Source: Caballeronia ptereochthonis
GTDB lineage: Bacteria > Pseudomonadota > Gammaproteobacteria > Burkholderiales > Burkholderiaceae
Length of the DNA: 64,000 nt
NCBI RefSeq assembly: GCF_001545075.1
Contig: NZ_FCOB02000006.1
Span: 124,001 to 188,000 of the forward strand
Direction of reading: 5' to 3'
This document shows, piece by piece, positions 40,524 through 51,627 of the stretch (within the stretch, counting starts at the first letter, position 1; every line of letters begins with the position of its first letter). The notes below the pieces were generated by a model. That model did no database searches. It worked only from the letters and a program-made list of their open reading frames with translations, and had not been told where the DNA came from. Position numbers and translations under genes: made by a program.

Positions 40524-40727
40524 ATGTCTTCGAATCTTCACGACCTGCCCGACAGCCCCTGCATCGGCGTTTGCTCCACGCTCTTCGACGAAGTCTGCAA
40601 GGGCTGCGGCCGCACGGCCGGCGAGGTGTCCAACTGGGTCTTCCTCACCGACGAGGAAAAGCGCGCGATCTGGGAGCGCATCAAGCGTGAGGGCACGGCG
40701 ATGCGCTTTCGCAACGATCATCTCTAG
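40524..40727 (+). CDS. DUF1289 family small Cys protein
   Basis: This 67-residue cytoplasmic protein has four Cys (13, 17, 25 and 28) in the pattern SPCIGVC...CKGCGR, probably binding zinc or an iron-sulfur cluster. WVFLTDEEKRAIWERI is the conserved helix of the family. The function is unknown. It lies between pldA and the convergent aldehyde dehydrogenase gene, whose stop is 8 bases away. Confidence 0.9.
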   Translation: MSSNLHDLPDSPCIGVCSTLFDEVCKGCGRTAGEVSNWVFLTDEEKRAIWERIKREGTAMRFRNDHL

Positions 40728-40735
40728 GATCGCCT

Positions 40736-42172
40736 CTAAGCCGGCCTGGGCATCCTGAGCTGCATCGACTTGTATTCCAGGAACTCCTCCAGGCCGTACT
40801 TGCCGTTCTCGCGGCCGTGACCCGATTGCTTGAAGCCGCCGAAGGGCGCGGCCGCGTTCCATGTTCCGCCGTTGATGTCGACCTGCCCGGTGCGCACGCG
40901 CCGCGCCACCGCGAGCGCGCGCGATTCATCGCCGGACCAGACCGCGCCGCCCAGCCCGTAGAGCGAGTCGTTCGCGATGCGCACCGCTTCGTCCTCGTCC
41001 TTGTAGGTGAGGATCGAGAGCACGGGGCCGAAGATTTCCTCCTGCGCGATCGTCGCCTTCGGATGCACCTTGCCGAAGACCGTCGGTTTCACGAAGAAGC
41101 CGCGCGCGAGACCTTCCGGCCGCTCGACGCCGCCCGTCACCAGTTCCGCGCCTTCGTCGATGCCGCGCTGCACGTAGCCGCGCACGCGCGCCACCTGCGC
41201 CGAGGACGCGAGCGGACCGAGGCGCGTCGTCTCGCTGCGCGGATCTCCTGGGACGAAGCTTTCCGCGACCTGCTTCGCGATGCCGCGCGCTTCTTCATAA
41301 CGCGCTTCGGGCACGACGAGACGCGTGTGCGCCGAGCATGTCTGCCCCGAATTGAGGAAGCAGGCGTTGACGGTGGCCTTGATCGCCGCCGGGAAATCGG
41401 CGTCGTCGAGCACGATCGACGCGGACTTGCCGCCCAGCTCCAGCGCGACGCGCTTGACCGTCGCGGCCGCGAGTTCCGATACGCGCTTGCCCGCGCGCGT
41501 GGACCCGGTAAACGAGACCATGTCGACGAGCGGATGGCTCGCCATCACTTCGCCGACGACCGGCCCGTAGCCGCTCACGAGATTGAACACGCCCGCGGGC
41601 AGTCCGGCCTCGTCGATGGCCTCGGCCAGCACGAACGCGTTCAGCGGCGCGATTTCGGACGGCTTGAGCACGACCGTGCAGCCCGCGGCGAGCGCGGCGG
41701 CGACCTTGAGCGTGATCTGATGCAGCGGGTAGTTCCACGGCGTGATCGCCGCGACGACGCCCACCGGCTCGCGCACGACGAGCGAGTTGCCGACCTTCTC
41801 CTCGAACGGGAATTCGCCGGCGAGCTTCGCGTACGCGTTCCAGTTGTGGATCGGCGCGCCGACCTGGATCGCGCGCGCGAGCTTGATGGGCATGCCGACT
41901 TCGCCGGCGATGAGATCGGCGAGTTCGTCGGTGCGTGATTTCAGCGCGGCGGCGATTTTCGCGAGATATTCGCCGCGCGCCTGAGGCGGCGTCGCGGACC
42001 AGCTTTCGAAGGCGACGCGCGCGGCGTCGATCGCATTCTCCGCGTCGGCTTCGACGCCTTGCGGAATGCGGCCCATCGCCTCTTCAGTGCCGGAATCGAT
42101 CACGTCGATGACGCCGTCGCCGCAAGGCTTGATCCACTTGCCGCCGATGTAGAGCCTGTCGAATGTTTTCAT
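40736..42172 (-). CDS. NAD(P)-dependent aldehyde dehydrogenase
   Basis: This is a 478-residue cytoplasmic aldehyde dehydrogenase. The catalytic Cys279 is in [12 protein letters not shown] and the general-base Glu in ALELGGKS. The Asn and Lys of the active site appear in [10 protein letters not shown] and LKPSE. The start at 42172 ([13 protein letters not shown]) matches the family. The substrate cannot be named. No partner gene indicates a pathway: it stands between convergent DUF1289 and the terminator of ybiT upstream. Confidence 0.9.
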   Translation of the reverse strand: MKTFDRLYIGGKWIKPCGDGVIDVIDSGTEEAMGRIPQGVEADAENAIDAARVAFESWSATPPQARGEYLAKIAAALKSRTDELADLIAGEVGMPIKLARAIQVGAPIHNWNAYAKLAGEFPFEEKVGNSLVVREPVGVVAAITPWNYPLHQITLKVAAALAAGCTVVLKPSEIAPLNAFVLAEAIDEAGLPAGVFNLVSGYGPVVGEVMASHPLVDMVSFTGSTRAGKRVSELAAATVKRVALELGGKSASIVLDDADFPAAIKATVNACFLNSGQTCSAHTRLVVPEARYEEARGIAKQVAESFVPGDPRSETTRLGPLASSAQVARVRGYVQRGIDEGAELVTGGVERPEGLARGFFVKPTVFGKVHPKATIAQEEIFGPVLSILTYKDEDEAVRIANDSLYGLGGAVWSGDESRALAVARRVRTGQVDINGGTWNAAAPFGGFKQSGHGRENGKYGLEEFLEYKSMQLRMPRPA

Positions 42173-42216
42173 CCGCTGTCTCCGGTTGGATGAGGACATT
42201 CTACGGGCGATCGGGA

Positions 42217-42251
42217 AATGAAAAACGGCCCGTTCTTGCGAAACGGGCCGT
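42217..42251 (-). terminator. Terminator of ybiT
   Basis: On the minus strand ACGGCCCGTT pairs with AACGGGCCGT and is followed by TTTTTCATTT. It lies 34 bases past the ybiT stop. Confidence 0.85.
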
Positions 42252-42284
42252 CGAGTCTGGCTGGCTGGCTTGAGGCCGCGGATA

Positions 42285-43877
<1,593 letters not shown>

Positions 43878-43999
43878 GGCGCGTCCTTTTGATTGGGTAC
43901 GACGAAAAACCTGAGATTTTAACAGCTTTTGGCGGGGTTTTGCCCGACGGCGGCTTTCCCACGAGGCGTCGCATGGGCGCGCCTGCTTGCCGCATCGTG

Positions 44000-44031
44000 A
44001 AAAAAAGGGCGCGGCCGATGCGGCCGCGCCC
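44000..44031 (-). terminator. Terminator of thrC
   Basis: On the minus strand GGGCGCGGCCG pairs with CGGCCGCGCCC around ATG/CAT and is followed by seven T. It lies 45 bases past the thrC stop and closes the alaA-hom-thrC operon. Confidence 0.9.
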
Positions 44032-44075
44032 CGTGCGCCCCGATGACGATCCGCACGAGGCGGCTGCGCTTCCCG

Positions 44076-45521
44076 TCAAGTGCGCTCGGCGATGAACGCC
44101 TTCACCACGCCAGCGTCCGCAGGCACGATATCGAACCTTTGTGGCAGTTTTTCAAGCCCCGCGAACGCCGCCGGCCGCTCCGGCTCGCGATCGAGCGCCT
44201 CGCGAATGGTCTCGCCGAACTTGATCGGTTGCGCGGTTTCCAGAACGATCATCGGCACGCCGGGCTTGAGGTTCTCGCGCGCGACCTTCACGCCGTCGGC
44301 CGTGTGGGTGTCGATCATCGTGTGATAGCGCTCGAACACGTCGCGGATGGTCTTCACGCGGTCGTCGTGATCGCTCTTGCCCGACACGAAGCCGAACGCC
44401 TTCACGCGCGCGAAATCGCCGCTCGCCGCGAGATCGAAGCCACCCTTCTCCTCGACGTCGCGGAACAGCTGCAGCACGCGCGCCGGATCGCGGCCGAGCA
44501 GGTCGTAGACGAAGCGCTCGAAATTCGACGCCTTCGAAATGTCCATGCTCGGCGACGTGGTGTGATACGTCTCCGCCGCCCCGCGCACGCGGTACACGCC
44601 GGTCTTGAAGAACTCGTCGAGCACGTCGTTCTCGTTGGTCGCGACGACGAGCTGATCGATCGGCAGGCCCATCATGCGCGCGATATGGCCCGCGCACACA
44701 TTGCCGAAGTTGCCCGACGGCACCGTGAACGAGACATGCTCGTCGTTGTTCCTCGTCGCGGCGAAATAGCCCTTGAAGTAGTACACGACCTGCGCGACCA
44801 CGCGCGCCCAGTTGATCGAATTGACCGTGCCGATCTTGTGCGCAGCCTTGTACGCGTGATCGTTCGACACGGCCTTGACGATGTCCTGGCAATTGTCGAA
44901 ATTGCCCTCGACCGCGAGATTGAAGATGTTCGGGTCCTGCAGCGAGAACATCTGCGCGGTCTGGAACGCGCTCATCTTCCCGTGCGGCGAAAGCATGAAC
45001 ACGCGCACGCCGGTCTTGCCGCGCATCGCGTATTCGGCGGCGCTGCCGGTGTCGCCGGAGGTCGCGCCGAGAATGTTCAGCGTCTCGCCGTGCTTCTCGA
45101 GCGCGTACTCGAACAGGTTGCCGAGCAGCTGCATCGCCATGTCCTTGAAGGCGAGCGTCGGGCCGTTCGACAGCTCCAGGAGCGACAGCGTCGCGCCGTT
45201 CTCGACGCCGAGCGTCTTGAGCGGCGTGATCTGCGCCGCGCTCTCCTCATGGCGCACGTTGCTGTACACCTGCGCGGTGTAGGTCTTGCGCGTGAGCGAG
45301 CGCAGGTCGCCCGCGGGAATGTCGTCGCTGAACTTCGACAGCACTTCGAATGCGAGATCCGCGTACGACAGCGTGCGCCAGCGCGCGAGCTCGTCGGCCG
45401 ATACGCGCGGATACTCCGCCGGCAGATACAGGCCGCCGTCCGTGGCCAGCCCGCCCAGCAGGATGTCGGAGAACGTATGGCGCTCGTTCGTGCCGGCGCC
45501 GCGCGTCGAAATGTAGTTCAT
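44076..45521 (-). CDS. thrC: Threonine synthase
   Basis: This 481-residue PLP enzyme converts O-phosphohomoserine to threonine. The PLP Lys is in LSNGPTLAFKDMAMQLLG, the hallmark of the fungal/enterobacterial subgroup. GATSGDTGSAAEYA binds phosphate. The start at 45521 (MNYISTRGAG) has AAGGG upstream; the same frame extends upstream only as the shadow of hom. It is the third gene of the operon, 11 bases after hom. Confidence 0.96.
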   Translation of the reverse strand: MNYISTRGAGTNERHTFSDILLGGLATDGGLYLPAEYPRVSADELARWRTLSYADLAFEVLSKFSDDIPAGDLRSLTRKTYTAQVYSNVRHEESAAQITPLKTLGVENGATLSLLELSNGPTLAFKDMAMQLLGNLFEYALEKHGETLNILGATSGDTGSAAEYAMRGKTGVRVFMLSPHGKMSAFQTAQMFSLQDPNIFNLAVEGNFDNCQDIVKAVSNDHAYKAAHKIGTVNSINWARVVAQVVYYFKGYFAATRNNDEHVSFTVPSGNFGNVCAGHIARMMGLPIDQLVVATNENDVLDEFFKTGVYRVRGAAETYHTTSPSMDISKASNFERFVYDLLGRDPARVLQLFRDVEEKGGFDLAASGDFARVKAFGFVSGKSDHDDRVKTIRDVFERYHTMIDTHTADGVKVARENLKPGVPMIVLETAQPIKFGETIREALDREPERPAAFAGLEKLPQRFDIVPADAGVVKAFIAERT

Positions 45522-45532
45522 CGTGCTTGCCC

Positions 45533-46855
45533 TTAGTTGAGCGCTTCCATGCGCAGCTTCGTCACCTTCGAGACGACCGTGGAGAGCGCTTCGATCTGCT
45601 CGATCGCCGCGTTCACGTTCTTTTCCAGCGTCTCGTGCGTGATGAGGATGATGTCCGTCTCGCCCTTGTTCGCGCCGTCGACCTCCTCGGATTCCTTCTG
45701 CAGCAAGGCATCGATGGAAATGGCCTTGTCGGCGAGAATGCGCGTGATGTTCGCGAGCACGCCCGTCACGTCCGCGACGCGCAGGCGCAGGTAGTAGCCG
45801 CTCGTCACTTCGTCGATCGGCAGGATCGGCGTGTTCGACAGGCTGTCCGGCTGGAACGCGAGGTGCGGCACGCGATGCTCCGGATCGGCCGTGTGCAGGC
45901 GCGTCACGTCGACCAGATCGGCAACCACGGCGGAGGCCGTCGGCTCCGCGCCCGCGCCCTTGCCGTAGTACAACGTGGTGCCGACCGCGTCGCCGTGCAC
46001 GACGACGGCGTTCATCGCGCCTTCCACGTTGGCGAGCAGGCGCCTGGCGGGGATCAGCGTCGGATGCGTGCGCAGCTCGATGCCCTTCTCCGTGCGCCGC
46101 GCGATGCCGAGCAGCTTGATGCGATAGCCGAGGTCTTCGGCGTAGCGGATGTCGATCGCCGCGAGCTTGCTGATGCCTTCCACATACGCGCGATCGAACT
46201 GCACCGGCACGCCGAACGCGATCGCGCTCATGATCGTGACCTTGTGCGCGGCGTCCACGCCTTCGATGTCGAAGGTCGGATCGGCTTCCGCGTAGCCCAG
46301 TTCCTGCGCGGCCTTCAGCGCCGTCGCGAAGTCGAGCCCGTGGTCGCGCATCTCCGAGAGAATGTAGTTGGTCGTGCCGTTGATGATGCCCGCGATGTAT
46401 TCGATGCGGTTCGCGGTCAGCCCTTCGCGCAGCGCCTTGATGATGGGAATGCCGCCCGCCACCGCGGCCTCGAACGCGACCATCACGCCCTTCGCACGCG
46501 CGGCTTCGAAGATCTCCGTGCCGTGCACCGCGAGCAGCGCCTTGTTGGCCGTCACGACGTGCTTGCCGTTCGCGATCGCGCGCAGCACGAGCTCGCGCGC
46601 GAAACCCGTGCCGCCGATCATTTCGCACACGATCGAAATTGCCGGGTCGTCGACGACGGCGTTGAAGTCGTCCGTCACCGCGACGCCTTCCCGTTTCGCG
46701 GCCTCGGCCTTCGCCGGCGTGCGCACCGCGACGCGCGCGATTTCGATGCCGCGGCCCGCCCGGCGTTTGATTTCTTCCTGGTTACGGCGCAGCACCGTGA
46801 AGGTGCCGCTGCCGACCGTGCCGAAGCCCAAGAGTCCTACTTTGATCGGTTCCAT
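45533..46855 (-). CDS. hom: Homoserine dehydrogenase
   Basis: This 440-residue enzyme reduces aspartate semialdehyde to homoserine. The NAD(P) motif GFGTVGSG lies at residues 10-17. The ANKALL loop, GIINGTTNYIL and DPTFDIEGVDAAHK (substrate and catalytic Asp/Lys region) are present. A C-terminal ACT domain (about 355-435, VADVTGVLANITRILAD) gives feedback control by threonine in this family. It is a stand-alone enzyme without the aspartokinase fusion. It is operonic with alaA (25 bases) and thrC. Confidence 0.96.
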   Translation of the reverse strand: MEPIKVGLLGFGTVGSGTFTVLRRNQEEIKRRAGRGIEIARVAVRTPAKAEAAKREGVAVTDDFNAVVDDPAISIVCEMIGGTGFARELVLRAIANGKHVVTANKALLAVHGTEIFEAARAKGVMVAFEAAVAGGIPIIKALREGLTANRIEYIAGIINGTTNYILSEMRDHGLDFATALKAAQELGYAEADPTFDIEGVDAAHKVTIMSAIAFGVPVQFDRAYVEGISKLAAIDIRYAEDLGYRIKLLGIARRTEKGIELRTHPTLIPARRLLANVEGAMNAVVVHGDAVGTTLYYGKGAGAEPTASAVVADLVDVTRLHTADPEHRVPHLAFQPDSLSNTPILPIDEVTSGYYLRLRVADVTGVLANITRILADKAISIDALLQKESEEVDGANKGETDIILITHETLEKNVNAAIEQIEALSTVVSKVTKLRMEALN

Positions 46856-46880
46856 GCAGCGCGAGTCTTTAAGAGAAAAA

Positions 46881-48119
46881 TTAAGCGGAATGCCGTTTGC
46901 GATAGCCGTCGAGGAAACGCGCGATGCGGTGGATCGAATCCGCGAGATCGTCGACGTTCGGCAGGAAGACCACGCGGAAGTGATCCGGCGTCGGCCAGTT
47001 GAAGCCCGTGCCTTGCACGAGCAGCACGCGCTCCTCGAGCAGCAGGTCGGTGATGAACTGCTGGTCGTCCTGGATCGGGTACATCTTCGGGTCGAGCTTC
47101 GGGAACATGTACAGCGCGGCCTGCGGCTTCACGCAGCTCACGCCCGGAATGGCCGTGAGCATCTCGTACGCGAGCTCGCGCTGCTTGAAGAGCCGCCCGC
47201 CCGGCACGATCAGGTCGTTGATGCTCTGATAGCCGCCGAGCGCCGTCTGAATGGCGTACTGGCCGGGCACGTTCGGGCACAGGCGCATCGAAGCGAGAAT
47301 GCCGAGACCCTCCAGATAGTCCTTCGCGCGGCGGCGGTTTTCCTCGATCAGTCCGGAAATGGCCATCCAGCCCGCGCGATAACCGCACGAACGGTAGCTC
47401 TTCGACAGGCTGTTGAACGTGACGGTGGGCACGTCTTCCGAGAGGGCTGCCATCGACGTGTGCGTTTTGCCGTCGTAGATGATCTTGTCGTAGACCTCGT
47501 CCGCGAAAATGATGAGGCCATGCTCGCGCGCGATCGCGATGAGATCGAGGAGCAGCTCGTCCGAGTACAGCGCGCCGGTCGGGTTGTTCGGGTTGATGAC
47601 GACGAGCGCCTTGGTGTTCGGCGTGATCTTCGCGCGGATGTCGTCGAGGTCGGGCATCCAGCCGTTGCCCTCGTCGCACATGTAATGGCGCGGCGTGCCG
47701 GAAGACAGGCTCACCGCGGCCGTCCAGAGCGGATAGTCCGGCGCGGGCAACAGCACTTCGTCGCCGTCGTTCAGGAGCGCCTGCATCGCCATGACGATCA
47801 GCTCGGACGCGCCGTTGCCGATGTAGATATCGTCCAGCTCGACGCCCGTCACGCCCTTTTGCTGCGTGTAATGCATGATCGCCTTGCGCGCGGCGAACAC
47901 GCCCTTCGAATCCGAATAGCCCGACGAGCCCGGCAGATTGCGGATCATGTCCTGGATGATCTCGTCCGGCGCCTCGAAGCCGAACGGCGCCAGATTGCCG
48001 ATATTGAGCTTGATGATGCGGTGGCCTTCCTCTTCGAGGCGCTTCGCATGTTCGAGTACGGGCCCGCGAATGTCGTAACAGACGTTTTGCAGCTTGTTGG
48101 ATTTGAGAATCGGTTTCAC
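46881..48119 (-). CDS. alaA: Alanine-synthesising aminotransferase AlaA type
   Basis: This is a 412-residue class I PLP aminotransferase. It is highly similar throughout to E. coli AlaA (glutamate-pyruvate transaminase): SNKLQNVCYDIRGPVLEHAKRL, LNIGNLAPFGFEAPDEI. Schiff-base Lys240 lies in FNSLSKSYRSCG. The start is GTG at 48119. It heads the alaA-hom-thrC operon, an order common in betaproteobacteria, linking alanine and threonine supply. A different amino-donor preference cannot be excluded. Confidence 0.92.
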   Translation of the reverse strand: MKPILKSNKLQNVCYDIRGPVLEHAKRLEEEGHRIIKLNIGNLAPFGFEAPDEIIQDMIRNLPGSSGYSDSKGVFAARKAIMHYTQQKGVTGVELDDIYIGNGASELIVMAMQALLNDGDEVLLPAPDYPLWTAAVSLSSGTPRHYMCDEGNGWMPDLDDIRAKITPNTKALVVINPNNPTGALYSDELLLDLIAIAREHGLIIFADEVYDKIIYDGKTHTSMAALSEDVPTVTFNSLSKSYRSCGYRAGWMAISGLIEENRRRAKDYLEGLGILASMRLCPNVPGQYAIQTALGGYQSINDLIVPGGRLFKQRELAYEMLTAIPGVSCVKPQAALYMFPKLDPKMYPIQDDQQFITDLLLEERVLLVQGTGFNWPTPDHFRVVFLPNVDDLADSIHRIARFLDGYRKRHSA

Positions 48120-48648
48120 GGCTGGCGGCTCTGAGTCTGGATATGGGATGCGGACGGGTTGCTTGATGTTGACTGCGGCGTTGATCGGTTACGGCTCGGT
48201 GATTCGGGCGGCCAGCCTCGTGCGCGGGCAGCAGGCGGGCCGTGCGTGGGAAACCGGGGTTGAAGCCTGACGGCGGTTCGCCCGGGCAGTCTGCTCGTTC
48301 CCGAGCGCCGAACGATGCATTTCAGACGCCGCGCCAGGTAAGGCTTGGGCGTTGCGGACCGGATTGCGTGTCGAAGGCGGCTTGTGGCGGCACGCGAGCG
48401 CAACGGGCGGCGCACGAGCGAGCCCGGCAGCCGGAAAGTTATAATTTACTGATTATGACTCAGTTCCGCAATGCACCAAAGGAACGCGCCGGTTCAGGCC
48501 CGAATCGATGCGCCGAAGCGCGCGCAGGCCGGTTCACGGCCCGGTTCACGGCCCGGTTCACGGCCCGGTTTGCGGCCCGGTTTGCGGCCCGATTCTCACG
48601 GCGCGGCGGACACCGGGTCTTCATCCCTTCCCTTGCCGGATCACTGTT
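48120..48648. other. Divergent intergenic region alaA / Mth938-like gene
   Basis: This 529-base stretch contains a TATAAT at 48440-48445 with no good -35, a short ATAAT/ATTAT dyad there, and the 12-bp tandem repeats at 48529-48588. The open frames running through it are compositional and have no domain-like sequence. Confidence 0.5.
48529..48588 (+). repeat. Five 12-bp tandem repeats CCGGTTCACGGC / CCGGTTTGCGGC
   Basis: Three identical units CCGGTTCACGGC (48529-48564) are followed by two units CCGGTTTGCGGC (48565-48588). A related piece, CCGGTTCAGG, lies at 48489. The array ends 60 bases before the TTG start of the next gene. The 12-base period keeps any reading frame open, and the unit is partly self-complementary (GCCGG/CCGGC-like). 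Confidence 0.85.
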
Positions 48649-49023
48649 TTGAAACTTCACCAGGATTCCAACAGCGCGCTCAACACCATTACGAGCTACG
48701 GAGACGGTTTCGTGGCGGTCAATCTCGAAAGGCACGAAGGCAGCGTGATCGTCATGCCCGAGATGCCCGTGACAGCCTGGCCGGTGTCTTCGTTCGAGGA
48801 CCTCGCACCCGAGCATTTCGAGGCGCTGGTTGCGGCCGCGCCCGAGGTCGTCATCTTTGGGAGCGGGTCGCGCCTGCGCTTTCCCCATCCGCGCCTGACG
48901 GCGCAACTGGCCAGACACCGCATCGGCGTCGAGACGATGGATTTCGGCGCGGCCTGCCGCACCTACAACATCCTGATGTCCGAAGGCCGGCGCGTGGCCG
49001 CGGCGCTTCTGATCGAAGCCTAA
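48649..49023 (+). CDS. Mth938-like (DUF498) protein
   Basis: This is a 124-residue protein of the Mth938/NDUFAF3-like fold; its bacterial function is unclear, and the eukaryotic relative assists complex I assembly. The sequence LKLHQDSNSALNTITSYGDGFV at the start and FPHPRLTAQLARHRIGVETMDFGAACRTYNILMSEGRRVAAALL at the end match the family. The start is inferred as TTG at 48649 because homology begins exactly there; the only upstream ATG (48508) would translate the tandem repeats. No good ribosome binding site is visible. Confidence 0.85.
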   Translation: MKLHQDSNSALNTITSYGDGFVAVNLERHEGSVIVMPEMPVTAWPVSSFEDLAPEHFEALVAAAPEVVIFGSGSRLRFPHPRLTAQLARHRIGVETMDFGAACRTYNILMSEGRRVAAALLIEA

Positions 49024-49410
49024 GGGAACGTTAAGGAACCGCTGCCAGACTCCCGTCGCCGACGCCGCACGGCGCGCCCGACGCCTGAAACGCGCCAAAT
49101 TTACAAATGTCGGCGGGTCGTGCGATACACTCCCGCCCGACGTTTGTCTCTCGTCAGCCGGTCGGGCGCGGCACGCTGGGGCTCGGCGTTCATTCACCGG
49201 GACGGTCGCGGAAATTGCAAATGCCGGTCGCCGGTTGCGGTCGCCTTCGTTGCTGCCGGGCTCGAAATCCGCGAACTCGTGCTGAAAATGCGTGCCTGAG
49301 CATTCGCATGGCGACCGCACGGCGCAGCCGGATGCCGCGCGATCGTGCTGCCAGCCCACCCATTTCGTTTCACTAGCGCCGCGCGCAGCGGCATCGGACA
49401 GGTCGATTAC
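49024..49410. other. Upstream region of the arn operon
   Basis: This 387-base gap has no supported gene. It contains a promoter candidate at 49100-49129. If real, the arn transcript carries a leader of about 270 bases. I see no PhoP or PmrA box. Confidence 0.45.
49100..49129 (+). promoter_or_regulatory. Possible promoter of the arn operon
   Basis: TTTACA (-35, 49100-49105) and GATACA (-10, 49124-49129) are separated by 18 bases; the sequence then reads CTC. Confidence 0.4.
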
Positions 49411-51084
49411 ATGAACGATACGCCTTCGCGGCTACCGCTCACACGTCTCTCTCTCATTCTTCTCGTACTCGCGCTCGCGATCATCTGGTTCGCGCCGCTC
49501 GGCTATCGTCATCTCGTGCCGAGCGACGAAGGCCGCTACGCCGAAATGGCGCGCGAGATGTTCGTGACCGGCGACTGGATCACGCCGCGCTACAACGGCT
49601 ACAAGTATTTCGAGAAGCCGCCGCTGCAGACCTGGGCCAACGCGCTCACCTTCGCGTGGTTCGGCATCGGCGAATGGCAGGCGCGGCTCTATACGGCGCT
49701 CACGTCCTTCGCGGGCGTGCTCCTCGTCGGCTATACCGGCACGCGCGTCTTCAACGCGGTGACGGGCTTCGCGGCCGCGGTCATCCTCGCGACCTGCCCG
49801 TACTGGAACCTGATGGGCCACTTCAACACGCTCGACATGGGCCTGTCGCTCTGGATGGAACTGACGCTCTGCGCGCTCCTGCTCGCGCAGCGTCCCGGCC
49901 TGCCGACACGCGAAGTGCGCCTGTGGATGTGGCTATGCTGGGCCGGAATGGGCGCGGCGGTGCTCTCCAAGGGGCTCGTCGGGCTGATCCTGCCGGGCGC
50001 CGTGCTCGTCCTCTACTCGCTCGTCTCGCGCGACTGGGCGCTCTGGAAGCGGCTCTACATCGGCAGCGGGCTGATCGTGTTCCTGATCGTGACCGGGCCG
50101 TGGTTCGCGCTGGTGCAGATAAAGAACCCCGAATTCTTCGACTTCTTCTTCATCGTCCAGCAGTTCAAGCGCTATCTGACGCCCGAGCAGAACCGCCCCG
50201 GCGCGTTCTACTACTTCGTGCCCGTGCTGATCGTGGGCTTCCTGCCGTGGCTGTCCGTCACCGTGCAGAGCGTGCGTCACGGCATGAAGACGCCGCGCCA
50301 GCCCAACGGCTTCGCGCCGGTCACGATGCTGCTCGTCTGGTCGGCGTTCATCTTTCTGTTTTTCAGCGCGTCGCACTCGAAGCTCGTTTCCTACGTGCTG
50401 CCGGTCGCGCCCGCGATCGCGCTCGTGATCGGACTCTATTTGCCGTCGCTCACGAAGGCGCAGTACCGCATGCATCTGATCGGCTACGCGGTGTTCCTGA
50501 TCGCCGCGGCGCTCGGGGCGATCTTCATCGGCCGCGCGGGCAGCGCCAACACGCCGAACGCGCTCTATCGCGAGTTCCAGATCTGGGTGTGGGCGGGCAT
50601 CGCGGTTGCGTTCGTCGTGACCTTGTTTGCGATCTGGCTGAACCGGCGCAGCGTGCTCGCGGGCGCAGCGGGCCTCGGCGCCGCGTGGCTGCTGCTCGGC
50701 ACGATCGCGGGCTCGGGTCACGACGTGTTCGGCACGCAGAGCTCGGGCGTGAGGCTCGTGCCGGCGGTCAAGGCCGCAATGGCGAAGCTGCCGCCCGACA
50801 CGCCCTTCTATTCGATCGCCAAGCTCGATCACACCATGCCCTTCTACCTCGGCCACACGATGATCATGGTCCAGGAAGCGGACGAACTGACTTTCGGCGT
50901 GCGGACGGAGCCGCAAAAATGGGTGCCGAGCATCGACGAGTGGATCAAACTCTGGGATTCGGAGCGCTACGGGCTCGCGCTGATGCCGCCGTATCGCTAC
51001 GACGAGCTCGCGGCGCGCCATGTGCCCATGCAGGTGATTGCACGCGACGAGCGCCGCGTGATCGTGGAGAAACCGCAGCCGTGA
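49411..51084 (+). CDS. arnT: Lipid A 4-amino-4-deoxy-L-arabinosyltransferase
   Basis: This is a 557-residue inner-membrane GT-C glycosyltransferase that moves L-Ara4N from undecaprenyl phosphate to lipid A, giving polymyxin resistance. It has about twelve hydrophobic segments and a C-terminal periplasmic domain. The first periplasmic loop has the catalytic-type motif VPSDEGRYAEMAREM, and a later loop has YFEKPPLQTW. The start at 49411 fits the family; the extension to 49345 is unlikely. It is the first gene of the operon here, unlike the enteric order arnBCADTEF. Confidence 0.92.
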   Translation: MNDTPSRLPLTRLSLILLVLALAIIWFAPLGYRHLVPSDEGRYAEMAREMFVTGDWITPRYNGYKYFEKPPLQTWANALTFAWFGIGEWQARLYTALTSFAGVLLVGYTGTRVFNAVTGFAAAVILATCPYWNLMGHFNTLDMGLSLWMELTLCALLLAQRPGLPTREVRLWMWLCWAGMGAAVLSKGLVGLILPGAVLVLYSLVSRDWALWKRLYIGSGLIVFLIVTGPWFALVQIKNPEFFDFFFIVQQFKRYLTPEQNRPGAFYYFVPVLIVGFLPWLSVTVQSVRHGMKTPRQPNGFAPVTMLLVWSAFIFLFFSASHSKLVSYVLPVAPAIALVIGLYLPSLTKAQYRMHLIGYAVFLIAAALGAIFIGRAGSANTPNALYREFQIWVWAGIAVAFVVTLFAIWLNRRSVLAGAAGLGAAWLLLGTIAGSGHDVFGTQSSGVRLVPAVKAAMAKLPPDTPFYSIAKLDHTMPFYLGHTMIMVQEADELTFGVRTEPQKWVPSIDEWIKLWDSERYGLALMPPYRYDELAARHVPMQVIARDERRVIVEKPQP

Positions 51085-51181
51085 GCGCTTCCACTCCCCT
51101 GCTCGACGATGCTGCGCTGCACGATCGTTCGGCATTTCGCGATGAACCGAGTATCCTTGTTCCGCATTTGAAAAACGCGCG

Positions 51182-51553
51182 ATGAACCCGATTTCCTTCA
51201 TTTGCATCGTCATCGGCGTATTGTTGAACGCATGCGCCCAGCTTCTGCTCAAAGCCGGCGTGAATGCGGTGGGCCATTTCGACCTGACGCCCGCCAATAT
51301 TCTGCCGGTCGGGATGAAGATCGCGACGCAGTTGCCCATCATCGGCGGCCTTGGCTGCTATGTGCTGAGCGTGGTGGTGTGGATCGTCGGGCTCTCGCGC
51401 GTGGACGTGTCGCTCGCCTATCCGATGCTCTCGCTCGGCTACGTCGTCAACGCGTTCGCGGCGTGGTATCTGTTCGGCGAAGTCCTTTCGATGCAGCGGC
51501 TCGTGGGCATCGGCATCATTCTGGTCGGCGTCGTGGTGCTCGCGCGCGGCTAG
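51182..51553 (+). CDS. SMR/EamA-type small membrane protein, ArnE/ArnF-like
   Basis: This is a 123-residue protein with four predicted membrane helices, of the small multidrug resistance fold. In the arn pathway ArnE and ArnF flip undecaprenyl-phosphate-L-Ara4N across the inner membrane. Here only one such gene exists, so it may act as a homodimer. The conserved ending SMQRLVGIGIILVGVVVLAR is typical. Its position between arnT and arnB supports this role over drug export. Confidence 0.85.
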   Translation: MNPISFICIVIGVLLNACAQLLLKAGVNAVGHFDLTPANILPVGMKIATQLPIIGGLGCYVLSVVVWIVGLSRVDVSLAYPMLSLGYVVNAFAAWYLFGEVLSMQRLVGIGIILVGVVVLARG

Positions 51554-51627
51554 TTCATGCAGAATGCGCGCAAGGTCGCGCGATCGAGCGTACGACCGGA
51601 TCAATTCATCTTTTAAACGCATAGTCC

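Noticed and set aside
44076-46628. Single 850-codon frame covering thrC and most of hom
   Set aside because: The upstream part is a shadow of hom in another phase; thrC begins at 45521, where homology and a ribosome binding site appear. It is not a fusion.
48529-48588. Direct repeats as a possible CRISPR array
   Set aside because: The units are 12 bases long and contiguous with no spacers, and no cas genes are nearby.
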